The notes: generated from the letters alone by a model not told the origin. DNA of 64,000 nt from Alphaproteobacteria bacterium (GCA_030433005.1 JAUILQ010000001.1:62001-126000); one strand, 5' to 3'; counted from the first letter of the stretch, positions 1-8,902 are shown. A program made the numbers and translations.

Positions 1-488
1 GTCTCGGTGTTGTACATCAGCACGTTGGAGCCCCACTGGTAGGGCACGCCGTAGTGCACGCCCTCGACGGTGTGCCAGGGCGCGTCCTTGAGCCGGTCGT
101 CGACCTTGTTCCAGCTCGGCACCAGCTCGGTGTTGACCGGCTGGACGCGGCCGCCGGCGATCATGCGCAGCGAGGCGTCGCCCGAGGCGGTGACCAGGTC
201 GAAGCCGCCCTCGTTCATCAGCGCCACCATCTCGTCGGAGGTGTTGGCGGTCTTGATCTCGACCTTGCAGCCGGTCGCCTGCTCGAAGCCGGTGACCCAG
301 TCGAAGGCAGGGTCGGTCTCGCCGCGCTCGATGTAGCCCGGCCAGGCGACGATCGCGACCTGGCCCTCCGGCTCGCCGATCTCGGTCTTCATCTCGGCCG
401 CCCGGGCGGTTCCGCCGGCCGCCAGGACGGCCGTGACGGCGAGCGCCGCCGCGGCCGCGAGGGCCGCCGTGGAGAAGGATTGCCTCAT
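1..488 (-). CDS. ABC transporter periplasmic binding protein, YdcS-like (polyamine type), partial at window edge
   Basis: Only the first 162 codons are in the window; the gene runs off the left edge. Residues 1-30 form a Sec signal peptide ending in a TARA-AE type cleavage site. The mature part starts with a block very like E. coli YdcS (EPEG..AIVAWPGYIERG..D..FDWVT.FE..TGC, then LVTASGDASLRM and GVPYQWGSN), a periplasmic binding protein of the putrescine/spermidine PotD class. It would capture the ligand for an ABC importer whose other genes should lie beyond the left edge. The start is the ATG at 488; a second ATG at 495 is out of frame. A LysR gene on the same strand lies upstream, with a T-N11-A palindrome between them. 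Exact ligand is unknown. Confidence 0.85.
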   Translation of the reverse strand, partial: MRQSFSTAALAAAAALAVTAVLAAGGTARAAEMKTEIGEPEGQVAIVAWPGYIERGETDPAFDWVTGFEQATGCKVEIKTANTSDEMVALMNEGGFDLVTASGDASLRMIAGGRVQPVNTELVPSWNKVDDRLKDAPWHTVEGVHYGVPYQWGSNVLMYNTE

Positions 489-586
489 GCCTCATGCCTC
501 CCGCTGTGCGCTCTCGCGCTGTTCCCCTGACGGCAACTATGAGCGGGGGCCGCGAAAGCCACAATTCCCTTAATCAGATAGATGAT

Positions 587-601
587 ATCGGTAAATCCGA
601 T
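587..601. promoter_or_regulatory. Candidate LysR box (ATCGG-N5-CCGAT, T-N11-A)
   Basis: A perfect 5-bp inverted repeat around TAAAT contains the T-N11-A signature of LysR operators (T588, A600). It lies about 100 bp before the start of the YdcS-like binding protein and just after the stop of the LysR gene. Control of the transporter by that LysR protein is inferred. Confidence 0.4.
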
Positions 602-628
602 CTCGCCGCCGCGCCTTCGGAGACGCCC

Positions 629-1537
629 CTAGCCGCGCGCGCTCTTCGCGGCGGCCAGCTCGACGAAGGCGCGGGTCGAGTCCGAGGCGGCGGCGCCGCG
701 CCGCCACGCCAGCCCGACCTCCAGGGGCGGCAGCGGCTCCTCCAGGGCGACGGCCTCGATGCGGTCGCCGTCGAGCGACCAGGGGCGGTAGATCAGGTCG
801 GGCAGCACGGCGATCCCGGCGCCGGTCGCGACCAGGCTGCGCACCGCCTCGACCGAGCGGGTGCGGAACACGACCCGCGGGCGCCGGCCGGCCGGACGGG
901 CGCGCCACAGGCCCTCGTTGGCGCCGCGCACCTCGTCGGCGGTCAGCTGGATCTGGCTCTCGCCGGCGATGCGGTCGCGCCCGACCGCGCCGAGGCGGCC
1001 GAAGTCGTGGCCGCCGGGCAGCCAGACCCGGAAGGGCGAGCGCTCGATGATCGTCGAGTCGAAGGCGGAGGGCTCGCCCAGGCCGTCGAGCACGGCCACG
1101 ATCAGGTCGAGCTCGCCGTTGAGCAGCAGGTGCTCGAGGTACTCGGTGGTGTCCTCGATCGCGGCGACCGCGATCTCCGGGTAGGCCCGGCGGTAGCGCG
1201 CCAGCAGGTCGGAGATGACGTAGCCGGCGACGATCGAGGTGACGCCCAGGTTGAGCGTGCCGGAGATCGCCTGGCTGCCGTCGGTGAACAGGCCGCGCGC
1301 CGCCTGCACGTCGGCGAGGATGCGGCGGGCGTGGCGCAGGAACTGGTGGCCGCGGTGGGTCAGGCTCATGCCGCGCGAGCGCCGCTCCAGCAGGCGCGCG
1401 CCGAGCTCGGCCTCGAGGTCCTGCAGCGCCTCGGTGATCGTCGACTGCGAGACCGAGAGCTGCTGGGCGGCGCCGGACACCGTGCCGCTCTCCGAGACGG
1501 CGATGAAGTACTGCAGCTGGCGGAACGAGAAGGCCAT
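629..1537 (-). CDS. LysR family transcriptional regulator
   Basis: A 302-residue protein of standard LysR length. The N-terminal winged helix-turn-helix is residues 1-62 (FRQLQYFIAVSESGTVSGAA...SQSTITEAL..LE.ELGARLLER), followed by a linker helix and a periplasmic-binding-protein-like effector domain to the C terminus (TLNLGVTSIVAGYV, LDLIVAV, GAGIAVLPDL). The short gap to the binding-protein gene downstream, with a T-N11-A site in it, suggests it controls that transporter. The effector cannot be told from the sequence. The start is the only ATG that gives a complete HTH. Confidence 0.92.
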   Translation of the reverse strand: MAFSFRQLQYFIAVSESGTVSGAAQQLSVSQSTITEALQDLEAELGARLLERRSRGMSLTHRGHQFLRHARRILADVQAARGLFTDGSQAISGTLNLGVTSIVAGYVISDLLARYRRAYPEIAVAAIEDTTEYLEHLLLNGELDLIVAVLDGLGEPSAFDSTIIERSPFRVWLPGGHDFGRLGAVGRDRIAGESQIQLTADEVRGANEGLWRARPAGRRPRVVFRTRSVEAVRSLVATGAGIAVLPDLIYRPWSLDGDRIEAVALEEPLPPLEVGLAWRRGAAASDSTRAFVELAAAKSARG

Positions 1538-1652
1538 GGCGGCAGACTAGAGCATCGGCCGCTGGCCGGCATCCTGCCGGACCGGCGGCTTGCGCGGGCG
1601 CCTCCGCCGCCTATGCTGCGCGCGGTGCGTCCGCCCTGTTTCGGGAGCTTCC

Positions 1653-2264
1653 ATGGCACAGCCCGCGGCGCGGGCCTGGCAGCGCATGCTGTCGGGCCGG
1701 CGGCTCGACCTGCTGAATCCCTCGCCGCTCGACATCGAGGTCGAGGACATCGCGCACGGCCTGGCGCGCGTCGCGCGCTGGAACGGCCAGACCGACGGCG
1801 CCTGGGCCTTCAGCGTCGCGGAGCACTGCCTGCTGGTCGAGCGGCTGGCGGGGATGATGCTGCCGGGCTGGCCGGCGCGCTGGCGGCTCGGCGCCCTGCT
1901 GCACGACGCCCCGGAGTACGTCGTCGGCGACCTGATCTCGCCCTTCAAGGCGGCCGTCGGGATCGACTACAAGGCCTTCGAGCTGCGCCTGCTCTCGGCG
2001 ATCCACATCCGCTTCGGCCTGCCCGGGGAGCTGCCGGCCTCGGCGGCGAGCCTGATCAAGCGCGCCGACATCGCCGCCGCCTACCTGGAGGCGACGCAGC
2101 TCGCCGGCTTCTCCCGGGACGAGGCGCGGGAGATCTTCGGCAGGCCGCGCGGGCGCGCGGCGCCGGCGATCCTGGCCCTGTCGCTGAGCCCGCGGCCGCC
2201 GGACGCGGCCAAGGCCGCCTACCTGGAGCGCTTCCGCGCGCTGGCGGCCGAGGCGGGGGCCTGA
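1653..2264 (+). CDS. HD-domain phosphohydrolase, YfbR/5'-deoxynucleotidase-like
   Basis: A 203-residue HD-superfamily protein. Visible metal-site residues are H35, H58 (VAEHCLLVERL) and the HD pair at 84-85 in LLHDAPEYVVGDLISPFK, which resembles the HDAxE..TGDxPxPxK signature of YfbR-type 5'-nucleotidases. These proteins are soluble, metal-dependent nucleotide phosphohydrolases. I chose the ATG at 1653 because GGGAG lies 5-9 bases upstream and the residues before it are arginine-rich and unlike the family. It is divergent from the LysR gene and convergent with the transglycosylase. The substrate is inferred from the family only. Confidence 0.75.
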   Translation: MAQPAARAWQRMLSGRRLDLLNPSPLDIEVEDIAHGLARVARWNGQTDGAWAFSVAEHCLLVERLAGMMLPGWPARWRLGALLHDAPEYVVGDLISPFKAAVGIDYKAFELRLLSAIHIRFGLPGELPASAASLIKRADIAAAYLEATQLAGFSRDEAREIFGRPRGRAAPAILALSLSPRPPDAAKAAYLERFRALAAEAGA

Positions 2265-2286
2265 ACCCGGCGGCTGGAGCGCCCGA

Positions 2287-2952
2287 TCAGTTGATGGCGC
2301 CGACGTTGCTGCGCCGGGGCCGCTCGCGCGCCGCGCGCAGCTCGCTGACCTGCTCCTGGTAGGCGGCGTTGCGCGCCTCGCGCCACAGCGAGAGCACCTT
2401 GGCGCGGTACCGGTTGGCGTGGACCGGAGTCGCCGAGTGGTAGCGGGCGACCGCGCGGATCCAGGAACGCGTCTCCTCGCGCAGGTCCGTCAAGAACTTG
2501 GCGGCATAGGCGACGTTGAAGGCCGGGTCGAAGGCCTGCTCGACCGAGTCGAACTTCTCGCCGTGGTACATCAGGTTGATCTGCATGCAGCCGACGTCGA
2601 TGTTGCGCACGCCCTTGGCCTTGAGCTGCTTGACCTCGGCGATGGCGGCCTCGCGGCTCGGCAGATATCGCCCGCGGCCCTCGGCCATGACCGTCCAGGG
2701 CCAGGCAAGAGTTGCCGAGCGCTCCTTGCTGTAGCGGCCCGACTCGGCGAGCGAGATCGCCGTCAGGATCTTCGGCGGCAGGCTGAGAATCGACTCGGCG
2801 GCCTCGATGTGGCGGGCGCAGACGTCCCAGTTATCAAGGGCTTCGCCGGTCGAGGCGCGGCCGGGGTGGGTGGCCAGGGCGAGCGGTACGAGGACCGCGA
2901 GCGCGAGGGCCAGCTTGGCGAGGGGACGGCGGGGGGACGGGAATTGGGACAC
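2287..2952 (-). CDS. Lytic transglycosylase, SLT domain
   Basis: A 221-residue exported protein. Residues 10-33 are a hydrophobic signal segment. The SLT fold follows: the likely catalytic Glu is E70 in ISLAESGRYS, the GCMQIN block is at 121-126 and VARYHSAT near 170. Such enzymes cut the MurNAc-GlcNAc bond of peptidoglycan with formation of 1,6-anhydro-MurNAc. The protein has little beyond the catalytic domain, like the small transglycosylases that open the wall locally for secretion or flagellar machines, but no such genes are near. It is a single-gene unit; a GGAGG-like stretch (gaaggggcctcc region on the coding strand) precedes the start. Confidence 0.85.
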   Translation of the reverse strand: MSQFPSPRRPLAKLALALAVLVPLALATHPGRASTGEALDNWDVCARHIEAAESILSLPPKILTAISLAESGRYSKERSATLAWPWTVMAEGRGRYLPSREAAIAEVKQLKAKGVRNIDVGCMQINLMYHGEKFDSVEQAFDPAFNVAYAAKFLTDLREETRSWIRAVARYHSATPVHANRYRAKVLSLWREARNAAYQEQVSELRAARERPRRSNVGAIN

Positions 2953-3184
2953 GGGGAAGGGGCCTCCTTGGCGTTCTTCGTCCGCACTGCCGCAAGCCGC
3001 GTGCCAGACTGCGCCCGAAGAAGGTCCAGGCGCGGTTCAGGGCTCGTTTCTCCGGCCCCGAGCGCGGCGGGGCGCCGGTCCCTGCCGCAGAATGCTGCGA
3101 TGCAACAGGGAATCCTCCGAGTCTGGCCGACGACGTATGAATTTTCCCCTAACCATCTGGCCGCGCTTGCGATGCATTTTCCCT

Positions 3185-3213
3185 TTGCCAAACGGCTTCG
3201 GAGCGATCATATT
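3185..3213 (+). promoter_or_regulatory. Sigma-70 type promoter of the candidate sRNA (TTGCCA-N17-CATATT)
   Basis: TTGCCA at 3185-3190 matches the -35 consensus at 5 of 6 positions. CATATT at 3208-3213 matches the -10 at 4 of 6, and the spacer is exactly 17 bases. The region is unusually A+T-rich for this window. Transcription would start near 3220. Confidence 0.5.
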
Positions 3214-3219
3214 TTGCAG

Positions 3220-3318
3220 TGCGGCATGAATGACACTGTCCGCTGTCGTTCTGCCGTACGTCTCTAAGGGCGTTTCCTCCCTAAACTTGGGCCGTGCCTC
3301 GTGCACGGCCCTTTTTTT
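3220..3318 (+). ncRNA. mmgR: Candidate small RNA of the alpha-r8/MmgR type
   Basis: The 450-base gap between the transglycosylase and TetR genes holds a compact RNA-like unit: a sigma-70 promoter, a small foldable 5' part (GACA at 3232-3235 against TGTC at 3244-3247), the single-stranded decamer TTTCCTCCCT at 3273-3282, and a strong terminator hairpin at 3289-3311 followed by seven Ts. From memory, a UUUCCUCCCU decamer between hairpins is the conserved signature of the alpha-r8 family, whose founder MmgR limits polyhydroxybutyrate storage in Sinorhizobium meliloti. The pyrimidine-rich decamer could pair with Shine-Dalgarno sequences. No convincing open reading frame overlaps it. The 5' end is estimated from the promoter; a start near 3240 would give about 78 nt, close to the founder's length. 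Confidence 0.6.
3289..3318 (+). terminator. Rho-independent terminator of the sRNA
   Basis: A 9-bp perfect stem GGGCCGTGC / GCACGGCCC (3289-3297, 3303-3311) with a 5-base loop, followed by TTTTTTT at 3312-3318. This is a textbook intrinsic terminator reading rightward. Confidence 0.85.
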
Positions 3319-3402
3319 CTGCGCGCCTCCGGTTCGCGGGTTCGCATTGCGCGCGTCTGGGACAGCAGCGAAAGCGGGAAACGAAGAAGCTGCCTCGGCG
3401 GC

Positions 3403-4014
3403 TCAGGCGATCAGGCGGCAGAGCGCGGCGTGCTGGGCGCGCAGCCCGGTCTTGAGCTCGTCCAGCGCCTGGCCTTCGTCCTTCACGAACTCGATGAACA
3501 GCATGTTGGTGTTGTTGAAGACCATGCGGCCGAAGGCGATGGTGTCGATCTCGGCGCGCACGGCGCCGCGCTGCTGCAGCGAATCGAGCAGCCGGCGGAC
3601 CTGGTCGGCGAGGCGGCCGTCGAGCTCGGTGTAGCGCCGTGCCAGCACGGTCTCGGGCTGGGCGATGGCGTTGGCCATGGCGTGGCGCCAGTTGTCCTTG
3701 CTGAGATAGACCAGCGAGTGGTCGAGGTAGGTCTCGATCAGCGCGTTGAGCGCGCTCTCGGCCGAGGCCGGCGGGGCCTGGACCAGCTTCTCGCCCTCGG
3801 CCAGGACCTCGTGGACCTCCATGGCGACCACCGCGATCAGCAGCTCGCCCTTGTGGCGGTAGTAGTTGTAGACCGTGCCGGCCGAGAGGTCGGCCGAGGC
3901 CGCGATCTCCTCGATCTTGGTCTTCTCGAAGCCGGCTTCGCGGAAGTGCCGGGCGGCCGCGCGCACGATGCGGCGCTGGCGCTCGGCCTTCTGTCGTTCC
4001 CTGAGACCGCTCAA
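3403..4014 (-). CDS. TetR family transcriptional regulator
   Basis: A 203-residue TetR-type repressor. The helix-turn-helix is near residues 15-60 (RRIVRAAARHFREAGFEKTKIEEIAASADLS split over AGTVYNYYRHK), and the rest is an all-helical ligand domain. It is divergent from the polyamine-type ABC transporter operon starting at 4193. A 9-bp inverted repeat sits in the shared promoter region, so it probably represses both itself and the transporter until a ligand binds. The ligand is likely to be related to the transported compound, but that is inference. Confidence 0.9.
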   Translation of the reverse strand: MSGLRERQKAERQRRIVRAAARHFREAGFEKTKIEEIAASADLSAGTVYNYYRHKGELLIAVVAMEVHEVLAEGEKLVQAPPASAESALNALIETYLDHSLVYLSKDNWRHAMANAIAQPETVLARRYTELDGRLADQVRRLLDSLQQRGAVRAEIDTIAFGRMVFNNTNMLFIEFVKDEGQALDELKTGLRAQHAALCRLIA

Positions 4015-4041
4015 GACCGCGTTCCTCCGATAAACTGAATT

Positions 4042-4077
4042 GACTTCAAAATTTTTGCCATTCTAATCTTTGAAGTC
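4042..4077. promoter_or_regulatory. Inverted repeat, candidate TetR operator (GACTTCAAA-N18-TTTGAAGTC)
   Basis: Perfect 9-bp arms at 4042-4050 and 4069-4077, in an A+T-rich stretch 28-63 bases before the divergent TetR start and about 115-150 bases before the transporter operon. Similarity of the two halves continues outward (TGAAT/ATTGA on one side and TTCAATTA on the other). Confidence 0.55.
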
Positions 4078-4192
4078 TGGTTCAATTATTCCCCAGGCGA
4101 GACAGCGCCGCAAGAGCGCGCCGCCGGCGGAGGGGAAGCCGGCTCCGCCTCAAGGCGAGTCGGCAAGTCCATGAGAACAGGGAGAAAGTGAC

Positions 4193-5290
4193 ATGTCCGA
4201 CCGTTCGATCCGGAAGCGCGCTGCGGGCCTTCGCCTCGCCGGCCTGCTGTCCGGCACCGCCCTGCTCGGCGCTTTGGCCCTGCAGCCGGGCCGCGCCGCC
4301 GCTGCCGAGGAGCTCAACGCCCTGGTCTGGTGCGACCACACCGACCCGGCGCTGATCGAGCCCTTCGAGAAGGCCCACGGCGTGCGCGTCAACCTCAAGG
4401 AGTACGAGGGCACCGGCACGGCGCTGGCCCTGGTCGAGCAGTCGCGGCCGGGCGACTGGGACGTCTTCGTCATCGACGGCGTCGACGTCCCGCGCGTCGC
4501 CGAGGCCGGCCTGCTGGCCGAGCTGCCTGCCGACCAGCTGCCGCTCGACGACCTCTTCGAGCAGGTCCGCATGGACGACGTCACGATGCGCGACGGCAAG
4601 CGCTACGCGATCATGGAGAAGTTCGGCTACAACGTCGTCGGCTACGACAAGTCCAAGGTCGACCCCGCCGACATGCGCGACCTCTCGGTGCTGTGGGGCG
4701 ACAAGTACGCCGGCCGCATCGCGGTCTACGACTACTACATCCCGCTGATGGACCTGGTGGCGCTGCACCTCGGCATGGAGCCGGACGACATCTCGGCCGA
4801 GACCCTGCCGCAGATCCGCGAGGCGCTGCTCGCGCTCAAGGAGAAGTCGGCGATGGTCGGCGAGGTCGTCTCCTCGACGACGGCGCTGGCGACCGGCGAG
4901 GCCGACATCCTGCTCGGCGGCGGCGAGTGGGCGGTTGCCGTCATGCAGGGCGACAACCCGGACCTGGAGTGGGTGCTGCCGGAGCAGGGCGGCATCCTCT
5001 GGTCGCAGTCGATCGCGATCTTCGAATCCTCGGAGAAGAAGGACCTGGCGCTGGAGTTCGTGAAGTACATCATGAGCCCCGAGGGCCAGGCGCGCCTCGC
5101 CACCTCGTCCTGCTTCTGGGGCATGCCGGCGAATCGCCAGGCCGGCGCGGTGCTCAGCGACGAGGCCCGCGCGCGGCTGCGCTGGGACGAGCAGGACGAG
5201 TTCCTGGCCAACTCCTACCGCTACTTTATCCCCGACGCCGAGCTCGACGCCCAGATGCTCGACGTCTGGACCGAGTTCCTGCAGCACTAG
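4193..5290 (+). CDS. ABC transporter periplasmic binding protein, PotD/spermidine-putrescine class
   Basis: A 365-residue exported solute-binding protein. Residues 1-38 are a signal peptide with a twin-arginine-free KR n-region and AAAA-EE cleavage. The mature protein has the PotD-class pattern (LNALVWCDHTDPALIEPFEKAHG, DVFVIDGVDVPR, GYNVVGYDKSKV, LLGGGEWAV, FVKYIMSPEGQ). It delivers the ligand to the two permeases encoded next. The start ATG has AGGGAGAAAG just upstream. A 187-base gap holding an inverted repeat separates it from the permeases, which may let the binding protein be made in excess. The family includes spermidine, putrescine, gamma-aminobutyrate-like and related amine carriers, so the ligand is not certain. 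Confidence 0.9.
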   Translation: MSDRSIRKRAAGLRLAGLLSGTALLGALALQPGRAAAAEELNALVWCDHTDPALIEPFEKAHGVRVNLKEYEGTGTALALVEQSRPGDWDVFVIDGVDVPRVAEAGLLAELPADQLPLDDLFEQVRMDDVTMRDGKRYAIMEKFGYNVVGYDKSKVDPADMRDLSVLWGDKYAGRIAVYDYYIPLMDLVALHLGMEPDDISAETLPQIREALLALKEKSAMVGEVVSSTTALATGEADILLGGGEWAVAVMQGDNPDLEWVLPEQGGILWSQSIAIFESSEKKDLALEFVKYIMSPEGQARLATSSCFWGMPANRQAGAVLSDEARARLRWDEQDEFLANSYRYFIPDAELDAQMLDVWTEFLQH

Positions 5291-5327
5291 GGCAGGGGGC
5301 GCGGTGCCGGGGTCGGCATGGCGCCCT

Positions 5328-5407
5328 CACATCCCTCGACGGGCTCGGGGGTGAAGCAGTGTCTGGCGCAGACTTTCGCTTCGCCCTGAGCTTGTCGAAG
5401 GGCGTGG
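5328..5407. repeat. Dispersed REP-like inverted repeat, copy 1
   Basis: Two diverged arms, CATCCCTCGACGGGCTCGGG near 5330 and TTCGCCCTGAGCTTGTCGAA at 5380-5399 (continuing GGGCGTG), face each other between the binding-protein and permease genes. It is related to the better copies at 8205, 50078 and 57212. Arms are less well matched here than in the other copies. Confidence 0.65.
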
Positions 5408-5477
5408 GGCCAGCTGTCGCGACAGCTTCCTGTGCCAGGGTCTCGATAGCGCGGAGGGCAGCGGAAGAGATGCCGAT

Positions 5478-6329
5478 ATGAGCGCCCTCTCCAGCCGCCT
5501 GCGCGGCGCCGGCTTCGTGGCGCCGGCGCTTGCGTGGACCGTGGCCTTCTTCCTGCTGCCGCTCGCGGTGATGGCGCTCTACAGCGTCTGGCAGCGGGTC
5601 GGCATGCGCCTGGTCACGGAGCCGAGCCTCGCCAACTACCGGGCCTTCGTCGAGAAGTCCTATTTCCTGGAGAGCCTGCTCAACTCGCTCGAGGTGACGC
5701 TGCTGGTCACGGCGCTGTCGGTGCTGCTGGCCTATCCCTTGGCCTGGATCCTCGCCGAGAGGGTGCCGCCGCGCTGGCAGCGGCTTGCCCTGGTGCTGGC
5801 GGTGCTGCCGTTCTGGACCTCCTACGTCGTGCGCTCCTACTCCTGGCTGCTGGTGCTCGCCGAGGGCGGCATCCTGTCGTCGGCGCTGACCGGCCTGGGC
5901 CTCGCCGCCGAGCCGGTCTCGCTGGCCAACAGCCGGGCGGCGACGGTGATCGGCTTCGTCCACTTCTTCGTCATGCTGCTGACCCTGACGATCTACGCCA
6001 ACCTGGTGCAGCTGCCGCCGAGCTACCGCAAGGCGGCGCAGGACCTGGGCGCCGGGCCGCTGCGCACCTTCTGGCACGTGATCCTGCCGCTGACCCTGCC
6101 GGGCATCATGATCGGCGCCTTCCTGACCTTCGTGCTGTGCATCGGCGACTACATCACGCCGCAGATCCTGGGCGGCAACAACGAGCTGCTGCTGCCCCAG
6201 ACGATCATGCTGCAGATCCAGCGGCGCGCCGACTTCCCGATGGCCTCGGCGCTGGCCATGGTGCTGATGGCGGTGGTGACCCTGGTCTACCTCGCCTGCG
6301 CGCGCTGGCTGAAGCTGGAGCGGGTCTGA
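5478..6329 (+). CDS. ABC transporter permease, PotB type
   Basis: A 283-residue inner-membrane permease with about six membrane segments. The EAA loop that contacts the ATPase is YRKAAQDLGAGPLRTFWHVILPLTLPG, split here as YRKAAQDLGAG and FWHVILPLTLPG near residues 183-209. This is the first of the two permeases in a PotABCD-class importer; it pairs with the product of the next gene. The ATG at 5478 has GGAAGAG upstream, and only three bases separate its stop from the GTG start of the next permease, so the two are co-translated. Confidence 0.93.
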   Translation: MSALSSRLRGAGFVAPALAWTVAFFLLPLAVMALYSVWQRVGMRLVTEPSLANYRAFVEKSYFLESLLNSLEVTLLVTALSVLLAYPLAWILAERVPPRWQRLALVLAVLPFWTSYVVRSYSWLLVLAEGGILSSALTGLGLAAEPVSLANSRAATVIGFVHFFVMLLTLTIYANLVQLPPSYRKAAQDLGAGPLRTFWHVILPLTLPGIMIGAFLTFVLCIGDYITPQILGGNNELLLPQTIMLQIQRRADFPMASALAMVLMAVVTLVYLACARWLKLERV

Positions 6330-6332
6330 GCC

Positions 6333-7120
6333 GTGCGCCGCCCGAGCCCGCTCGCCAGCCTCTTCGCCTGGGCCTACGCCCTGCTGCTCTACGGCTTCAT
6401 CTTCGCGCCGGTGCTGGTGCTGGTGCTCTTCTCCTTCCAGGAATCGCGCCTGCCGGTGCCGCCCTTCGACGGGCCCTCGCTGCGCTGGTACGAGGCGATG
6501 TTCGCCGACCGGCGCATGATGGAGTCGCTCGGCAACTCGCTGCTCGTCGCCTTCGGCGCGGCCTCGGTCTCGCTGGTGCTGGGCTTCCTGGCCGCCTACG
6601 GCCTGGCGCGCCACCGCATCCCCGGCAGGGCCGGCCTGCAGCTGATCCTGACCGCGCCGCTGACGGTCAGCTACCTGATCATCGCGATGGGCCTGCTGAT
6701 CACCTTCAACAACCTCGGCGTGGCGCGTTCGCTGTGGACCGTCGGCATCGGCCACGTGGTGATCAACCTGCCGCTCTGCTTCGCCATCCTCTACAGCCAG
6801 ATGGGCGGCCACCAGGCGCAGATCGAGCGCGCCGCGCGCGACCTCGGCGCGGGCGAGGCCCAGGTCCTGCTGCTGGTCACCGTGCCGCTGCTCTGGCCGG
6901 CGCTGTTCGCCAGCTTCTTCCTGGCCTTCACCTTCAGCTGGGACGAGTTCCTGATCGCCTTCCTGACCAGCCGCTTCGACGTCACCCTGCCGGTCGAGAT
7001 CTGGTCGATGCTGAGGAGCGGCCTCAACCCCCAGACCAACGCCGTCGGCAGCTTCGTCTTCCTGATCTCGGTCGCCCTGGTGCTGCTGCTCGACCTCGTC
7101 GTCTTCGGAAGGAAACGCCG

Positions 7121-7124
<4 letters not shown>
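6333..7124 (+). CDS. ABC transporter permease, PotC type
   Basis: A 263-residue permease with about six membrane segments and the EAA motif near residues 163-185 (IERAARDLGAGEAQ, then VTVPLLWPAL). The start is GTG at 6333, set by the three-base gap from the preceding permease and by the conserved N-terminal arginines before the first membrane helix. It forms the transmembrane pore with the PotB-type subunit. Its stop codon overlaps the ATG of the ATPase gene (ATGA), a sign of tight translational coupling. Confidence 0.92.
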
Positions 7125-8197
<1,073 letters not shown>

Positions 8198-8204
8198 CGC
8201 CGGC

Positions 8205-8293
8205 GCTTCCACGCCCTTCGACAGGCTCAGGACGAAAGCGACTTTTGCACCTGGCCGCTGCTTCGTCCTGAGCCTGTCGAAGGACGTGGAAGC
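8205..8293. repeat. Dispersed REP-like inverted repeat, copy 2
   Basis: Arms GCTTCCACGCCCTTCGACAG... (8205-8239) and its near-perfect inverse ending ...CTTCGTCCTGAGCCTGTCG (through 8293) flank a 20-base centre. It fills the gap between the convergent transporter ATPase and Lrp genes, where it could act as a bidirectional transcription end or RNA stabiliser. Confidence 0.85.
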
Positions 8294-8308
8294 TCGGCCG
8301 GCCCCGTC

Positions 8309-8788
8309 TCACCCGGCGCGCCCCGCCGGCACGGCGGTGCCGCGCAGCGGGCGGCCCATGACCACCGAGGTGCGGAAGCGGCGCACGTTGGGGTCGTCGA
8401 ACAGCAGCCGCCGGGTCAGCGCCTCGAAGTCGTCCATGTCGCGGGCCAGGGCGATCAGCACGAAGTCGCCCTCGCCGGTGACGTAGTAGCACTGCTGGAC
8501 CTGCGACTCGGCCGCGGCCTTGCGCCGGAAGCCGTCGATCTGCTCGGCGCGCTCGCGCTCCAGCTCGACGATGACGACGAAGGTCATCGGCAGGCCGACC
8601 GCCGCGGGCTCGACCAGCGCGACCTCGCCGAGGATCACGCCGTCGCGCTTCAGGCGGCGGATTCGCCGCTGCACGGCCGCGGCCGAGAGCGCGACCTCGC
8701 CGGCCAGGCTCTCCAGCGAGCGGCCGGCGTCCTGCTGCAGCAGGTCGAGCAGGCGGCGGTCGGTGGCGTCCAGCGCCGGCGTTGCCAT
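8309..8788 (-). CDS. Lrp/AsnC family transcriptional regulator
   Basis: A 159-residue protein of standard Lrp length. The N-terminal helix-turn-helix is residues 5-60 (LDATDRRLLDLLQQDAGRS, then SAAAVQRRIRRLKRDGVI), and the C-terminal half is the RAM ligand-binding domain (VQQCYYVTGEGDFVLI, LTRRLLFDDPNVRRFRTSVVM). It is divergent from the ammonia-lyase-like/M24 peptidase operon, which it probably controls in response to an amino acid. The shared 114-base gap contains an inverted repeat at 8837-8856. The ATG at 8788 is the first that gives the full HTH. Confidence 0.92.
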   Translation of the reverse strand: MATPALDATDRRLLDLLQQDAGRSLESLAGEVALSAAAVQRRIRRLKRDGVILGEVALVEPAAVGLPMTFVVIVELERERAEQIDGFRRKAAAESQVQQCYYVTGEGDFVLIALARDMDDFEALTRRLLFDDPNVRRFRTSVVMGRPLRGTAVPAGRAG

Positions 8789-8836
8789 GTTTTCTCTCCG
8801 CTGAGGCCGTTCCCGCAAGAAGCTAGAGCGAGAAGT

Positions 8837-8856
8837 GCGATCGGCGCAAAAATCGC
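8837..8856. promoter_or_regulatory. Inverted repeat between Lrp gene and ammonia-lyase operon (GCGAT-N10-ATCGC)
   Basis: Five-bp perfect arms around an A-rich centre, in the shared promoter region 49 bases before the Lrp start and 47 before the operon start. Lrp sites are typically imperfect palindromes with A+T-rich centres, so this is a plausible but weak candidate operator. Confidence 0.3.
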
Positions 8857-8902
8857 CGCACCTGCTGCTGCTAGCATGGGGCCACCAGACCGAGGAGGCG
8901 AC

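Noticed and set aside
494..2362. A 622-codon rightward open frame over the LysR and HD-domain genes
   Set aside because: It overlaps a complete LysR gene on the other strand and the HD-domain gene in another frame, and has no domain of its own.
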